DNA of 64,000 nt, taken from Micromonospora sp. BL4. GTDB taxonomy: Bacteria; Actinomycetota; Actinomycetes; Mycobacteriales; Micromonosporaceae. The notes below the pieces were generated by a model, which was not told the DNA's origin, did no database searches, and saw only the letters and a program-made list of their open reading frames with translations. Shown one piece after another: positions 8,167-17,022 of the stretch (position 1 is its first letter; every line of letters starts with the position of its first letter). The stretch lies in assembly GCF_003667505.1 (NCBI RefSeq), contig NZ_RCVJ01000105.1:94884-158883 (forward strand). Reading direction: 5' to 3'. The position numbers and the translations under genes were made by a program.

Positions 8167-9132
8167 ATGCGGGACCTGGCGACGGAGTTCGAGGCCGAGC
8201 GGGGCCGGCTGCTCGCGGTGGCCCACCGGATGCTGGGCAGCCGCAGCGAGGCCGAGGACGCGGTCCAGGAGACGTGGCTGCGTTACGCCGGTGCGCTCGC
8301 CGACCCGGCGGCACGCGCCGAGATCCGCGAGCTGTCCGCCTGGCTGACCACCACCTGCGCCCGGATCTGCCTGGATGTGCTCCGCTCGGCCCGGGTCCGG
8401 CGGGAGGCGTACCCCGGGCAGTGGCTGCCGGAGCCGGCGGTGCGCCCGGTGGGCGCCGCGGCGCCCACCGACGGGTACGCCCCCGACCCCGCGGAACGGG
8501 CGGTACGCACCGACCAGGTCGGCACGGCGCTGATGGTGGTGCTGGAGCGGCTCGCGCCGGAGCAGCGGGTCGCTCTCGTGCTGCACGACGTGTTCGCGGT
8601 GCCGTTCGCCCGGGTCGCCGACGTGCTCGGCACCACCGAGGTGGCCGCCCGGCAGCTCGCCTCGAGAGCACGGCGGGCGGTCACCGCACCGGACGTGCCC
8701 CGGCAGACGGCCGACCCGGCCGAGCAGCGGCGCGTGCTCGAAGCGTTCGTCGCCGCCACCGAGTCCGGCGAACTGGATCCACTGCTGCGGTTGCTCGCGC
8801 CGGACGTGGTTTTCATCGGCGACTCGGGCGGGCACTTCCCGGCGGCCCGTCGGCCGGTGGTCGGCGCGGAAGCGGTGGGTCGCTTCACGCTCGGCCTGTT
8901 CGGCCGGGCCGGCCGGTACGCCCACCGGGTGCTGGCGCGGCCGGTGCTGGTCGACGGTGTGCTCGGCCTCCAGTTGGAGACGCTGCACACCGACGGCCGG
9001 CCGATCCGCATGGTCACCGCGTTCGCCGTGCACGAGGGCCGGATCACCGGCATGTTCAACCAGCTCAACCCGGAGAAGCTGACCGAGGTGCCGCCGTTGG
9101 GCGACGACGACCGGTGGCCGCCGCGCTGGTGA
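8167..9132 (+). CDS. ECF sigma factor, SigJ/ECF41 type
   Basis: Extracytoplasmic-function sigma factor of 321 residues with a fused C-terminal regulatory domain. Region 2 spans about 1-80 (EAEDAVQETWLRY at 28-40), region 4 about 115-170 (LAPEQRVALVLHDVF), and a SnoaL-like domain 185-310. The family's conserved C-terminal signatures are present as GDSGGH (218-223) and NPEKL (301-305). ECF41 factors are controlled by this domain instead of an anti-sigma factor. The usual neighbour (a carboxymuconolactone-decarboxylase, oxidoreductase or epimerase gene) is not adjacent, so the target is unknown. The RBS GGGGAGAGG lies at 8152-8160. Confidence 0.92.
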   Translation: MRDLATEFEAERGRLLAVAHRMLGSRSEAEDAVQETWLRYAGALADPAARAEIRELSAWLTTTCARICLDVLRSARVRREAYPGQWLPEPAVRPVGAAAPTDGYAPDPAERAVRTDQVGTALMVVLERLAPEQRVALVLHDVFAVPFARVADVLGTTEVAARQLASRARRAVTAPDVPRQTADPAEQRRVLEAFVAATESGELDPLLRLLAPDVVFIGDSGGHFPAARRPVVGAEAVGRFTLGLFGRAGRYAHRVLARPVLVDGVLGLQLETLHTDGRPIRMVTAFAVHEGRITGMFNQLNPEKLTEVPPLGDDDRWPPRW

Positions 9133-9156
9133 GCCGGCCGGTCGGGCGCCGCGGGC

Positions 9157-9663
9157 TCAGACCACCAGGGCCAGCCACTTGCGGTACGAGGTGGCGAACG
9201 GCTCGGTGCCGTCGCCGAGCGCGCCGAACAGCCAGCGGGCCGCCGCCTCGGCCTCGACGACCACGTCCTCCGGGTAGCCGTACCGGGCGCGGTGCTCGGC
9301 GAACTCGTCCTCGTCGAGCAGCTCCACCAGCCCGGTGGCCCGGCGTCGGACCACGTCCAGATCCAGGTCGATCAGGTGGACGATGTCGTCGGACTCCCAG
9401 TGGGCCGGGGTGGCGATGTCGCAGTAGACCTCGCTGGTCCGCGGCGGCGGGTTGAACATTCCCGTCCACCACGCGTGGTGCGGCACCAGCAGGACGAACG
9501 GGATCTTCTCCACCGACGGGCGGCCGTGGTAGACCGACTCGGTGCCGGCCGGCACGCCGAGCCAGATGCCGAGGTCGTCCTCGGCGAGCCGGCGGGCCGG
9601 GTAGTCACGGTGGGCGCTGCCGTCGTACTTGCGGTAGATCACTCGGGCCACGTCGCTCGGCAT
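9157..9663 (-). CDS. DUF402 domain protein
   Basis: Soluble 168-residue protein of the DUF402/FomD-like family. DUF402 members hydrolyse phosphate esters or nucleotides in a few characterised cases (FomD, a cytidylyl-phosphonate hydrolase; Ntdp, a nucleoside phosphatase). Seen here: an acidic core YCDIATPAHWESDDIVHLIDLDLDV with the closely spaced Asp residues that bind metal in the family, then an acidic C-terminal helix. Start ATG at 9663; a GTG nine bases upstream is an alternative. It is convergent with the sigma factor gene. The biological substrate is unknown. Confidence 0.75.
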   Translation of the reverse strand: MPSDVARVIYRKYDGSAHRDYPARRLAEDDLGIWLGVPAGTESVYHGRPSVEKIPFVLLVPHHAWWTGMFNPPPRTSEVYCDIATPAHWESDDIVHLIDLDLDVVRRRATGLVELLDEDEFAEHRARYGYPEDVVVEAEAAARWLFGALGDGTEPFATSYRKWLALVV

Positions 9664-9796
9664 GATTCGCACCCTAACCGATACTGCCCACGCGTCGTAG
9701 CGCGGTCGTAACCGGACGCTGCCGGACCCGCCCGGCGCCGCGCCACGCGGGCGGATGGGCTCAGCCCGTGTCGGCTGCGGCGGGTACCGTCGCACG

Positions 9797-11944
9797 GTGA
9801 CTCCGCCCCGCACCGCCACCGGTTCCGCCACCCCGTCGGCCCGTGCCGGTAGCCGGCGACGGGGTGCCCGGCCCAGCGGGGCCGAGCTGCTCGCGGCGGC
9901 GGTCGGCGCGGTGCCCGGCGGCGCGGCGCGCCCCGGCCAGCAGGAGATGACCACCGCGATCGAGGAGTGCGTGACCACCGGCGAGCACCTGCTCGTCCAG
10001 GCGGGCACCGGCACCGGCAAGTCGCTGGCGTATCTCGCGCCGGCGCTGACCGTGGACGGCCCGGTGGTGGTCTCCACCGCCACCCTGGCGTTGCAGTCCC
10101 AGCTGGTCGACCACGACCTGCCCCGGATGGCCGACGCGGTCGAGCCGCTCCTCGGCCGCCGGCCCACCTTCGCGGTGCTCAAGGGCCGCCACCACTACCT
10201 CTGCCTGGCCCGGCTGGACAACTCCACCGCCGAGGAGCCGGAGGACACGCTCTTCGACGCCCCGGCCGCCCGCCCGGGCGGCGGGACGAAGTGGCTCGGC
10301 GAGGCGGGCCGGATGGGCAAGCAGATCGAGCGGCTGCGCGACTGGGCCGAACGGACCGCCACCGGCGACCGCGACGAACTGGACCCGGGGGTCGACGACC
10401 AGGCCTGGCGGTTGGTGTCGATGCCGGCCCGGGAGTGCGTCGGGGCGACTCGCTGCCCGTTCGGGGCGGAGTGCTTCGCCGAGGCGTCCCGGGCCCGGGC
10501 CCGCGAGGCGGACATCGTGGTGACCAACCACAGCCTGCTCGCCGTCGACATGCTGGCCGACCGGCACATCGTGCCGCCGCACAAGCTGCTGATCGTGGAC
10601 GAGGCACACGAGCTGGCCGACCGGGTCTCGTCGGCGGCACAGGCGGAACTGGTGCCGGAGTTGATCGACCGGTCCACCCGGCGGGCCCGCCCGCTGCTGC
10701 GGCCGGAGACCGCCGAGGCGCTCACCGCCGCCGGCGACGCCCTCGCGGTCGGGCTGGCCGAAGCGCCCGCGGGGCGTCTCACCGCCGGGCTGCCGACGCC
10801 GTTGCGGGAGGCGTGCACGCTGCTCGACGCGGCCACCCGCGCCGCGCTGGACGCGATCGGCGAGGTCAAGTCCGACGATCCCGATCCGGTCCGCAAGCAG
10901 CAGGCCAAGGCGGTGCTGGACGAGCTCTCCACGACCGCGCAGCGGCTGCTGGAGGAGGCCGACCACGACGTGGCCTGGGTGGAGAAGAACGACAGCGGCA
11001 GCCGGCGGGCGCTGGTGGTCGCGCCGCTGTCGGTGGCCGGCACCCTCGCCACCCACCTGTACGACGAACGCACCGTGGTCGCCACGTCCGCCACCCTGGC
11101 GCTGGGTGGCCGGTTCGACACGGTGGCCCGCGCTCTCGGGTTGGACGCGCCGCCGGTCCCGGCGTCCCCGGCCGCCGCCTCGCTGGCCGCCCGCACCGGC
11201 CCGGGCCGCCCGGCGGCCGAGACGCCGGGCCGCCGGCTGGCCGACGCCGCCACCGTCCCGGCGACCGAGGGCCCGGGGTGGCGCTCCCTGGATGTGGGGT
11301 CGCCGTTCGACTACGCCCGGCAGGGCATCCTGTACGTCGCGGCGCACCTGCCCCGGCCCAGCGTCTCCGGGCTCCCCGAGGCGGCCGGGGAGGAGCTGCT
11401 CGCGCTGGTCGAGGCGCTCGGTGGTCGTACTCTCGGGCTCTTCTCGTCCCGGCGGGCCGCGCAGCAGGCGGCGGAGCTGCTGCGCGCGCGGACCGACCTG
11501 CCGGTGCTGTTGCAGGGCGAGGAGGCGCTGCCGCTGCTGGTCCGCCGCTTCCGCGAGGAGCGCTCCAGCTGCCTGTTCGGGGTGATGTCGCTCTGGCAGG
11601 GGGTGGACGTGCCGGGCGACGCCTGTCAGCTCGTGGTCATCGACCGGCTGCCCTTTCCGCGGCCGGACGAGCCGCTGGCGGCGGCGCGCGCGGCAGCCGT
11701 GGACGCGGGCGGCGGCTCGGGCTTCGCGGCGGTCAGCGTGCCGATCGCGGCGGTCCGGCTGGCGCAGGGCGTGGGCCGGTTGATCCGGGCGACCGGTGAC
11801 CGGGGGGTGGTCGCGGTGCTCGACTCCCGGCTGGAGACCGCCCGCGGCTACGGGCCCTTCCTGCGTCGCTCGCTGCCGCCGTTCTGGTACACCACCCGTC
11901 CCGAGGTGGCCCGCGGCGCGCTGCAACGCCTCGCCGGCACCTGA
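9797..11944 (+). CDS. ATP-dependent DNA helicase, DinG/XPD-like
   Basis: Superfamily 2 helicase of 715 residues. Motif I AGTGTGKS is at 69-76 and a DEAH box is at about 272. The central segment has HHYLCLARL followed by CVGATRCPFGAEC, the four cysteines expected of the XPD/DinG iron-sulphur cluster. The C-terminal half has the SLWQGVDVPG and QGVGRLIR motifs (V/VI). DinG-type enzymes unwind 5'-tailed DNA, D-loops or R-loops during repair. The GTG at 9797 is chosen over an ATG 42 bases upstream because the extension is Cys/Gly-rich and unlike the family. It is convergent with the permease at 11959. Confidence 0.92.
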   Translation: MTPPRTATGSATPSARAGSRRRGARPSGAELLAAAVGAVPGGAARPGQQEMTTAIEECVTTGEHLLVQAGTGTGKSLAYLAPALTVDGPVVVSTATLALQSQLVDHDLPRMADAVEPLLGRRPTFAVLKGRHHYLCLARLDNSTAEEPEDTLFDAPAARPGGGTKWLGEAGRMGKQIERLRDWAERTATGDRDELDPGVDDQAWRLVSMPARECVGATRCPFGAECFAEASRARAREADIVVTNHSLLAVDMLADRHIVPPHKLLIVDEAHELADRVSSAAQAELVPELIDRSTRRARPLLRPETAEALTAAGDALAVGLAEAPAGRLTAGLPTPLREACTLLDAATRAALDAIGEVKSDDPDPVRKQQAKAVLDELSTTAQRLLEEADHDVAWVEKNDSGSRRALVVAPLSVAGTLATHLYDERTVVATSATLALGGRFDTVARALGLDAPPVPASPAAASLAARTGPGRPAAETPGRRLADAATVPATEGPGWRSLDVGSPFDYARQGILYVAAHLPRPSVSGLPEAAGEELLALVEALGGRTLGLFSSRRAAQQAAELLRARTDLPVLLQGEEALPLLVRRFREERSSCLFGVMSLWQGVDVPGDACQLVVIDRLPFPRPDEPLAAARAAAVDAGGGSGFAAVSVPIAAVRLAQGVGRLIRATGDRGVVAVLDSRLETARGYGPFLRRSLPPFWYTTRPEVARGALQRLAGT

Positions 11945-11958
11945 CCGCCGGCCGCGGG

Positions 11959-13257
11959 TCAGGGAGCCTGCGCGGCGACCACCACGGCGTCGGGAGGGGT
12001 GTCCGGGACCGTCCGGGCGGCCAGCCGGCGGACCGCGGTGTTCAGCACCGCGATCAGCGGCACGGACACCAGCGCGCCGGTGATCCCGGCGAGCACCACC
12101 CCGGCGGCGATACCGATGATCACCGCGAGCGGGTGGATGGCCACCGCCCGGCCCATGATCAGCGGCTGGAGCACGTGCCCCTCCACCTGCTGCACGCCGA
12201 TCACCGCGCCCAGGATGATCAACGCGGTGACCGGGCCGCTGTCGACGAGCGCCACCAGCACCGCCACGCCACCGGAGAGCGCCGCACCGACGATCGGGAT
12301 GAACGCGCCGAGGAAGACCAGCGCGGCCAGCGGGAAGGCGAACGGGACGTCGAAGACGACCAGGAAGATGCCGATGCCCACCGCGTCGATGAAGGCCACC
12401 AGCACGGTCGCCCGGACGTAGGCGCCGAGCGTGTGCCAGGACGCGCGGCCGGCGTCATCGACCTTCCACCGGGCGGCCACCGGCAGCAGCCGGACCAGGA
12501 AGCGCCAGATCCGGTTGCCGTCGCGCAGGAAGAAGAACGTCGCGAAGAGCACCAGCAGCGTGCCGGTCAGCACCTCCGCCAGCGTCGCCGCGGTGCTCAG
12601 CGCCCCGCTGGTGAGGTCCGAGGTGTTGGAGTTGATCCAATCCTGCGCCTCGTCGATGTAGCGGTCGAGCTGGGTGTCGGAGAGATGCAGCGGGCCCGTC
12701 TTCAGCCAGTTCTGGATCTGCCGGACGCCCTGCGAGGACTTCTCGCTCAGCTCCGGCGCCCCCCGGATGAACTCGTTGACCACCAGGGTCAGCGTGCCGA
12801 TCACCCCGGCCAAGCCCCCGACCAGCACCACGGCCGTCGCCAGCGACCGGGGCAGCCGGGCCCGCAGCAGCCAGCCCACCGCCGGTGCGAGCAACGCCGA
12901 GAGCAGCAGGGCGATGGCCAGCGGAATGATCACGATCTTGATGGTGCCGACGATCCGGAGCAGCGCCCAGGCCACCACGCCGATCACGATCAGCCGCCAG
13001 CACCACGCGGCGGCGATCCGCAGCCCGTGCGGAACGTCGGCGTCGTCCCGGCTGGAGGTCGAGCTGTGCAGGTCCGCCGGGGGTTGCGCACCGACGACCG
13101 TGGCCGACGGCGGCGCGACCGGCCCCGGCACGGCGGGCGAGGCCACCCGGGCCGGCTCCGAGTCGTCGCTCGACACGCTCCGATTGGCGCGCACCGACTC
13201 CCGTCCCGACTGATAGGCGCGGCGGAGCCGCCCGCGTACCCGCTCGAAGCGGCTCAA
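11959..13257 (-). CDS. AI-2E family (PerM-like) membrane transporter
   Basis: Polytopic membrane protein of about 432 residues. A hydrophilic Ser/Pro-rich N-terminus of roughly 90 residues precedes eight predicted helices. The family signatures are present: LFATFFFLRDG and a C-terminal GVQQVEGHVLQPLIMGRAVAIHPLAVI. Members export varied solutes (the name comes from E. coli TqsA), so the substrate is unknown. The start is taken as TTG at 13257, five bases after a perfect AGGAGG; an upstream GTG (13290) lacks such a site. Monocistronic. Confidence 0.88.
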   Translation of the reverse strand: MSRFERVRGRLRRAYQSGRESVRANRSVSSDDSEPARVASPAVPGPVAPPSATVVGAQPPADLHSSTSSRDDADVPHGLRIAAAWCWRLIVIGVVAWALLRIVGTIKIVIIPLAIALLLSALLAPAVGWLLRARLPRSLATAVVLVGGLAGVIGTLTLVVNEFIRGAPELSEKSSQGVRQIQNWLKTGPLHLSDTQLDRYIDEAQDWINSNTSDLTSGALSTAATLAEVLTGTLLVLFATFFFLRDGNRIWRFLVRLLPVAARWKVDDAGRASWHTLGAYVRATVLVAFIDAVGIGIFLVVFDVPFAFPLAALVFLGAFIPIVGAALSGGVAVLVALVDSGPVTALIILGAVIGVQQVEGHVLQPLIMGRAVAIHPLAVIIGIAAGVVLAGITGALVSVPLIAVLNTAVRRLAARTVPDTPPDAVVVAAQAP

Positions 13258-13416
13258 GCGCACCTCCTGGCAGAGAACCGGTCCGCCCACAGCGACAGGG
13301 CGGACAGCTTACGTCCGCTCCCGACACCATAGGGCAGTTCCGCCACACATTGCCCCGACCGCCTCGTGCGTAACCACCGTCGGGCCGGCCGTCGGCCACA
13401 CGGTAGCGTCTGCGAC

Positions 13417-13755
13417 GTGACCGCCGACCAGGATCTCGACACCGGTTTGCCGATCCGCCTGCTGCACGACCGCGTGCTGGTGCGGATGGAGGGCAGCGAG
13501 GGCGAGCGCCGCTCCACCGCCGGCATCGTCATCCCGGCGACCGCCGCGGTCGGCAAGCGCCTCGCCTGGGCCACCGCCGTCGGAGTCGGTCCGAACGTCC
13601 GCGCCATCGTCTCCGGCGACCGGGTGCTCTTCGACCCGGACGACCGCTCCGAGGTCGAGCTGCACGGCCGCGGGTACGTGCTGCTGCGGGAGCGGGACGT
13701 GCACGCCGTGGCCGCCGAACGGATCGAGAACGACTCCACCGGCCTCTACCTCTGA
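13417..13755 (+). CDS. GroES-like co-chaperonin
   Basis: Small soluble protein of 112 residues with the chaperonin-10 fold: PIRLLHDRVLVRMEG at the N-terminus, a mobile-loop region ERRSTAGIVIPATA (a shorter, altered version of the GroES loop), and GDRVLFDPDD. It stands alone, far from the groEL gene at 27-29 kb, and is somewhat longer than typical GroES. It is likely a paralogue with a specialised partner rather than the main GroES, which in actinomycetes sits next to groEL1. GTG start at 13417. Confidence 0.8.
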   Translation: MTADQDLDTGLPIRLLHDRVLVRMEGSEGERRSTAGIVIPATAAVGKRLAWATAVGVGPNVRAIVSGDRVLFDPDDRSEVELHGRGYVLLRERDVHAVAAERIENDSTGLYL

Positions 13756-13848
13756 CGCGCCTCCCCCGGCCACCGCGCCCCACCGCGCGCCGTTTGCCAG
13801 GCCGCACGAAGGGAAGCCATCCGGCGACCGTGGCCCTGGGGAGGGACG

Positions 13849-14016
13849 ATGCCGGTATTCGTGAAGAAGCTGTTGGCCTGGGGCAGCGTCGCGTTCCTGA
13901 TCTACTTCATGGCGTTCCGGCCGGACGGCGCCGCGCAGATGTTCAAGGCGATCGGGGCCGCGCTGATGGCGATGGCCCAGGGCCTCGGTGACTTCCTCAC
14001 CACCCTGATGACCTGA
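13849..14016 (+). CDS. 55-residue single-span membrane protein
   Basis: A short gene with a GGGAGGG ribosome site seven bases before ATG 13849. The product starts MPVFVKKLLAWGSVAFLIY: two lysines followed by a hydrophobic segment (about 8-23), then an amphipathic Met/Ala-rich C-terminal half that contains no acid-base pairs except one Asp. It lies 94 bases after the GroES-like gene on the same strand and is convergent with the PrsW gene. Similar small membrane ORFs occur in Micromonosporaceae genomes, but no function is known to me. Confidence 0.65.
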   Translation: MPVFVKKLLAWGSVAFLIYFMAFRPDGAAQMFKAIGAALMAMAQGLGDFLTTLMT

Positions 14017-14030
14017 GCCGCCGCCGGCCG

Positions 14031-15467
14031 TCACTGGTGACGGGGCGGCCAGGGCGCCCCCGGCGGAGGGCCGTACCAGCCCTGCGGGGCGTATCCCACC
14101 TGAGGCGGCGGCGCGGCCAGCACCACCGGGATCGGCACCACCGGCTCCTCCGGCGCGGCCACCGGACGCTGCGAGCCGTCCGGGAAGCGCAGGTGGTAGC
14201 GGCTGCCGTCCCAGACCCCGGCCGGGGCCTGCGGGTCCCGCCCCACGAAGAACGACCGGTACGCGGTGATCGCCTCCAGCAGCTGCCGCTCCTCGGTGGC
14301 CGTCCGTTCCCGGTCGGCGGGCTTGCGGTCCAGACCGCGCAGCGACCCGTCGCGCAGCAGGGCCAGCCGGGTCGCTGCGAACTGGTACCCGCGCATCGCC
14401 CGCACCCCGGCGTCCCCGGCCACCCGGCGTGCCCAACTGCGGGCCGCGTGCCGGCGACCGAGGCTGCTCAACGCGGCCACCTCGGGCGGGCTCAGCCAGC
14501 CGGCGCGCACGTAGTCCGGCAACGTCCGCTCGGTGAGCCGGCCCTCCCACGCGCGCAGCCAGACAGCCAGCCCCACCATGCCGAAGAAGATCGGCACCAT
14601 CAGGCCCAGGAAGCCGTACAGCATGATCAGCGCCTCGCCGGTGGCCTGGGTGAGCGTCGGCAGGAGGTTCCAGGTGCCGTGCAGCATCATCGCCAGCAGC
14701 AGACCGGCGACCGGGGCGAGCACCCGTACGCGCCGGTCGGCGGTACGGGCCGCGACACCGAGCCCCACACCGGTCATCGAGGTGAACAGCGGATGGGCGA
14801 ACCCGAACAGCAGGATCCGGACGATGAAGATGGCGATGACCTGCTGGGTGCCCGTCGCCGGGCCGTACCGGTCGGCGCCGGTCGCGTAGCCGTACCCGCC
14901 CAGGTAGAGGATGTTCTCCACCATGGCGAACCCGACCGCGGAGAGCCCGCAGTAGACCAGGCCGTCGGTGATCCCGGACCACTCCCGGCGACGGAACACC
15001 AGCAGCAGGATCGGGCCGAGGGCCTTGGTCAGCTCCTCGATGAACGGCGCCACCAGCACCCCGGTCAGCGCGGCCGGCAGCCCCCAGTCGGCGAACCGGC
15101 CGGCGGCGAACTCGTTCACGGTGAGCGAGGCGGCGGTGGAGACGAACGCCCCCCAGGCGAAACAGAAGATCAGATACTTCAGCGGCTCCGGCTCGTACCG
15201 GTCCAGCCAGAGGAAGCAGGCGACCAGCACCGGCACCGGCAGGATGGCGGCGACCACCCCGATCAGCAGTGCCCGTACGCCGAGCGACTGGCCGAGCGTG
15301 AAGACCATGAACACCGCGCACCCGGCGATGAACAGCACCACCCCGGCGAGCACCAGGAACCGCCGCCAGCCCAGGCGGCGTAGCGGCATCCGGGGCGCCT
15401 CGCCGGTGGACGGGGCTGCGGGCGCGGGCGGCGACGGCAGGGGTGCACCGGGCGGGGTGTCGGCCAT
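14031..15467 (-). CDS. PrsW family intramembrane metalloprotease
   Basis: Membrane-embedded zinc protease of 478 residues from ATG 15467. The family's conserved motifs occur within helices: EELTK at about 144-148, FAMVEN at about 180-185, FAHPLFTS and HGTWN in later helices. These match the EExxK, ExxxN and His motifs of PrsW, which releases anti-sigma factors by regulated proteolysis. The C-terminal 170 residues are cytoplasmic, basic and Pro-rich at the end. The actinobacterial substrate is unknown. Divergent from the SAM-IV-controlled gene. Confidence 0.9.
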   Translation of the reverse strand: MADTPPGAPLPSPPAPAAPSTGEAPRMPLRRLGWRRFLVLAGVVLFIAGCAVFMVFTLGQSLGVRALLIGVVAAILPVPVLVACFLWLDRYEPEPLKYLIFCFAWGAFVSTAASLTVNEFAAGRFADWGLPAALTGVLVAPFIEELTKALGPILLLVFRRREWSGITDGLVYCGLSAVGFAMVENILYLGGYGYATGADRYGPATGTQQVIAIFIVRILLFGFAHPLFTSMTGVGLGVAARTADRRVRVLAPVAGLLLAMMLHGTWNLLPTLTQATGEALIMLYGFLGLMVPIFFGMVGLAVWLRAWEGRLTERTLPDYVRAGWLSPPEVAALSSLGRRHAARSWARRVAGDAGVRAMRGYQFAATRLALLRDGSLRGLDRKPADRERTATEERQLLEAITAYRSFFVGRDPQAPAGVWDGSRYHLRFPDGSQRPVAAPEEPVVPIPVVLAAPPPQVGYAPQGWYGPPPGAPWPPRHQ

Positions 15468-15532
15468 GCGGTCAGCGTAGCCATCCGCCGCCGGCTGGTC
15501 CGGGCCCATTGGCAGCCGCTATGCTGCCGACA

Positions 15533-15692
15533 GGTCACGAGCGCCAGCGTCAAGCCCCGGCTTGCTGGCCGGCAACCCTCGTCGAGTTCGCGGTGGGGTG
15601 CCCCGGGTGATGACCGGGCCCAGCCCGATCGGCGTGCTGGGCAAGCGCGGACCCCGTCCGGACATCGCACCCGGGGTCCCTGACCCCGGAGG
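15533..15692 (+). promoter_or_regulatory. SAM-IV riboswitch
   Basis: The leader carries the actinobacterial SAM-IV core. P1 pairs GGTCA (15533-15537) with TGACC (15611-15615). Between them lie the conserved AGCGTCAAGCCCCGGCTTGC and GGCAACCCT segments and the GGTGGGGTGCCCCGGGTGA strand. A further hairpin CCCAGC/GCTGGG follows (about 15619-15641). The expression platform shows two exclusive pairings: 15649-15656 with 15672-15679, or 15671-15678 with 15682-15689. The second traps the first bases of the GGAGG (15688-15692) and would block translation. It controls the class V PLP enzyme. Confidence 0.88.
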
Positions 15693-15699
15693 TTCCGGC

Positions 15700-16974
15700 G
15701 TGTCCGTCACCCTCGTACCCTCGCTGCCCACCCGGCCCGTCAGCGCGCCCGCGCCGGCCCCGTCGCGGCCGCTCGACGTGCTCGGCGTACCGGGCGAGAT
15801 CAACCTGGACTACGCGGCCAGCGCGCCGTGCGCGCGGGCCGCCGCCGACGCGGTGGCCGAGCTGCTGCCCTGGTACGCGAGCGTGCACCGCGGCGCGGGA
15901 GCGCTGTCCCGGCGCTGCACGCTGGCCTACGAGCGGGCCCGGCAGACGGTGGGCGACTTCTTCGGCGCGCGCGCCGACGACCACGTGATCTTCACCCGCA
16001 ACACGACGGACGCGCTCAACCTGCTGGCGCGGGCGGTGCCCGCCGGCACGACGGTGGTCACCTTCGCGGGCGAGCACCACGCCAACCTGCTGCCCTGGCC
16101 ACGCGGCTCGGTACGGCTGCCGGTGCCCAGCGATCCCGCCGAGGCGGTACGCGCCCTCGCCGCCGCCCTCACCGAGCTGCGCCGGGACAGCAACGCGGCA
16201 CTGCCGGTGCTGGTCGCGGTGACCGGGGCGAGCAACGTGACCGGTGAGCGCTGGCCGGTCGCCGAGCTGGCCCGGGTGGCCCACCGGCACGGGGCGCGGA
16301 TCGTCCTCGACGCCGCCCAGCTCGCCCCGCACGTCCCGGTCGACGTGCTCGCGCTCGACGTGGACTACCTGGCCGTCTCCGGCCACAAGCTGTACGCGCC
16401 GTTCGGCGCGGGCGTGCTGGTCGGCCGGGCCGACTGGCTGGACGCCGCTGCGCCGTACCTGGCCGGTGGTGGCGCCACCAGCCACGTCGGGCCGGCCACG
16501 CACGACGTGACCTGGGTGACCGGCCCGGCCCGGCACGAGGGCGGCACGCCGAACCTGCTCGGCGCGGTGGCGCTGGCCGCGGTGTGCGAGGCGCTGGCCG
16601 GGGCGGACCGGGCGGCGCTGGCCGCCACCGAGCAGGAGCTGCTGGGCCGGCTGCGGGCCGGTATCGCGGCCCTGCCGCACGTGGTGGAGCTGCGCACCTT
16701 CGGCCCGGACGCGCCGCGCGTCGGCATCGTCTCGTTCGTGGTCGCCGGGTGGGACTCGGCCGAGGTGGCCGCCCGGCTGGCCGTCGATCACCGGATCGGC
16801 GTACGGGACGGTTTGTTCTGTGCCCACCCGCTGGCTCGGCGGCTGCTGACCGAGGCGGCGGGGCGCACCGGCCGGCGGGACCTGCCGCCCACCGCGCTGC
16901 GCGCCAGCATCGGCCTGGGCAGCACCTCCGCTCAGGTGGACCGGCTGCTCGCCGCCCTCGCCACGCTGGGTTGA
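15700..16974 (+). CDS. Class V PLP enzyme, SufS-like cysteine desulfurase
   Basis: PLP-dependent enzyme of 424 residues. Lys230 in SGHK is the Schiff-base lysine, Asp204 (LDAAQ) binds the pyridine nitrogen and the His pair at 126-127 stacks on PLP. RDGLFCAHP puts Cys374 exactly where SufS-type desulfurases keep the persulfide cysteine, which favours desulfurase activity over isopenicillin-epimerase-like chemistry. The GTG start at 15700 follows GGAGG by seven bases, at the end of the SAM-IV riboswitch, so it is a sulfur-metabolism gene repressed when SAM is plentiful. No suf partners are adjacent. Specific sulfur acceptor unknown. Confidence 0.85.
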   Translation: MSVTLVPSLPTRPVSAPAPAPSRPLDVLGVPGEINLDYAASAPCARAAADAVAELLPWYASVHRGAGALSRRCTLAYERARQTVGDFFGARADDHVIFTRNTTDALNLLARAVPAGTTVVTFAGEHHANLLPWPRGSVRLPVPSDPAEAVRALAAALTELRRDSNAALPVLVAVTGASNVTGERWPVAELARVAHRHGARIVLDAAQLAPHVPVDVLALDVDYLAVSGHKLYAPFGAGVLVGRADWLDAAAPYLAGGGATSHVGPATHDVTWVTGPARHEGGTPNLLGAVALAAVCEALAGADRAALAATEQELLGRLRAGIAALPHVVELRTFGPDAPRVGIVSFVVAGWDSAEVAARLAVDHRIGVRDGLFCAHPLARRLLTEAAGRTGRRDLPPTALRASIGLGSTSAQVDRLLAALATLG

Positions 16975-17022
16975 GCCGGGACGGCCGGCGCAGCGGCTGA
17001 GCCGGGACGGCGGGCGGCGTGG

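Noticed and set aside
13417..13755. Main GroES of the cell
   Set aside because: Not linked to groEL and with a shortened mobile loop; it is called a GroES-like paralogue instead.
15533..15615. SAM-I riboswitch at this position
   Set aside because: The core has the SAM-IV arrangement (GTCAAGCCCCGGCTTGC and the closing GGTGGGGTGCCCCGGGTGA strand) and lacks the S-box GGTGC-AATTCC strand.
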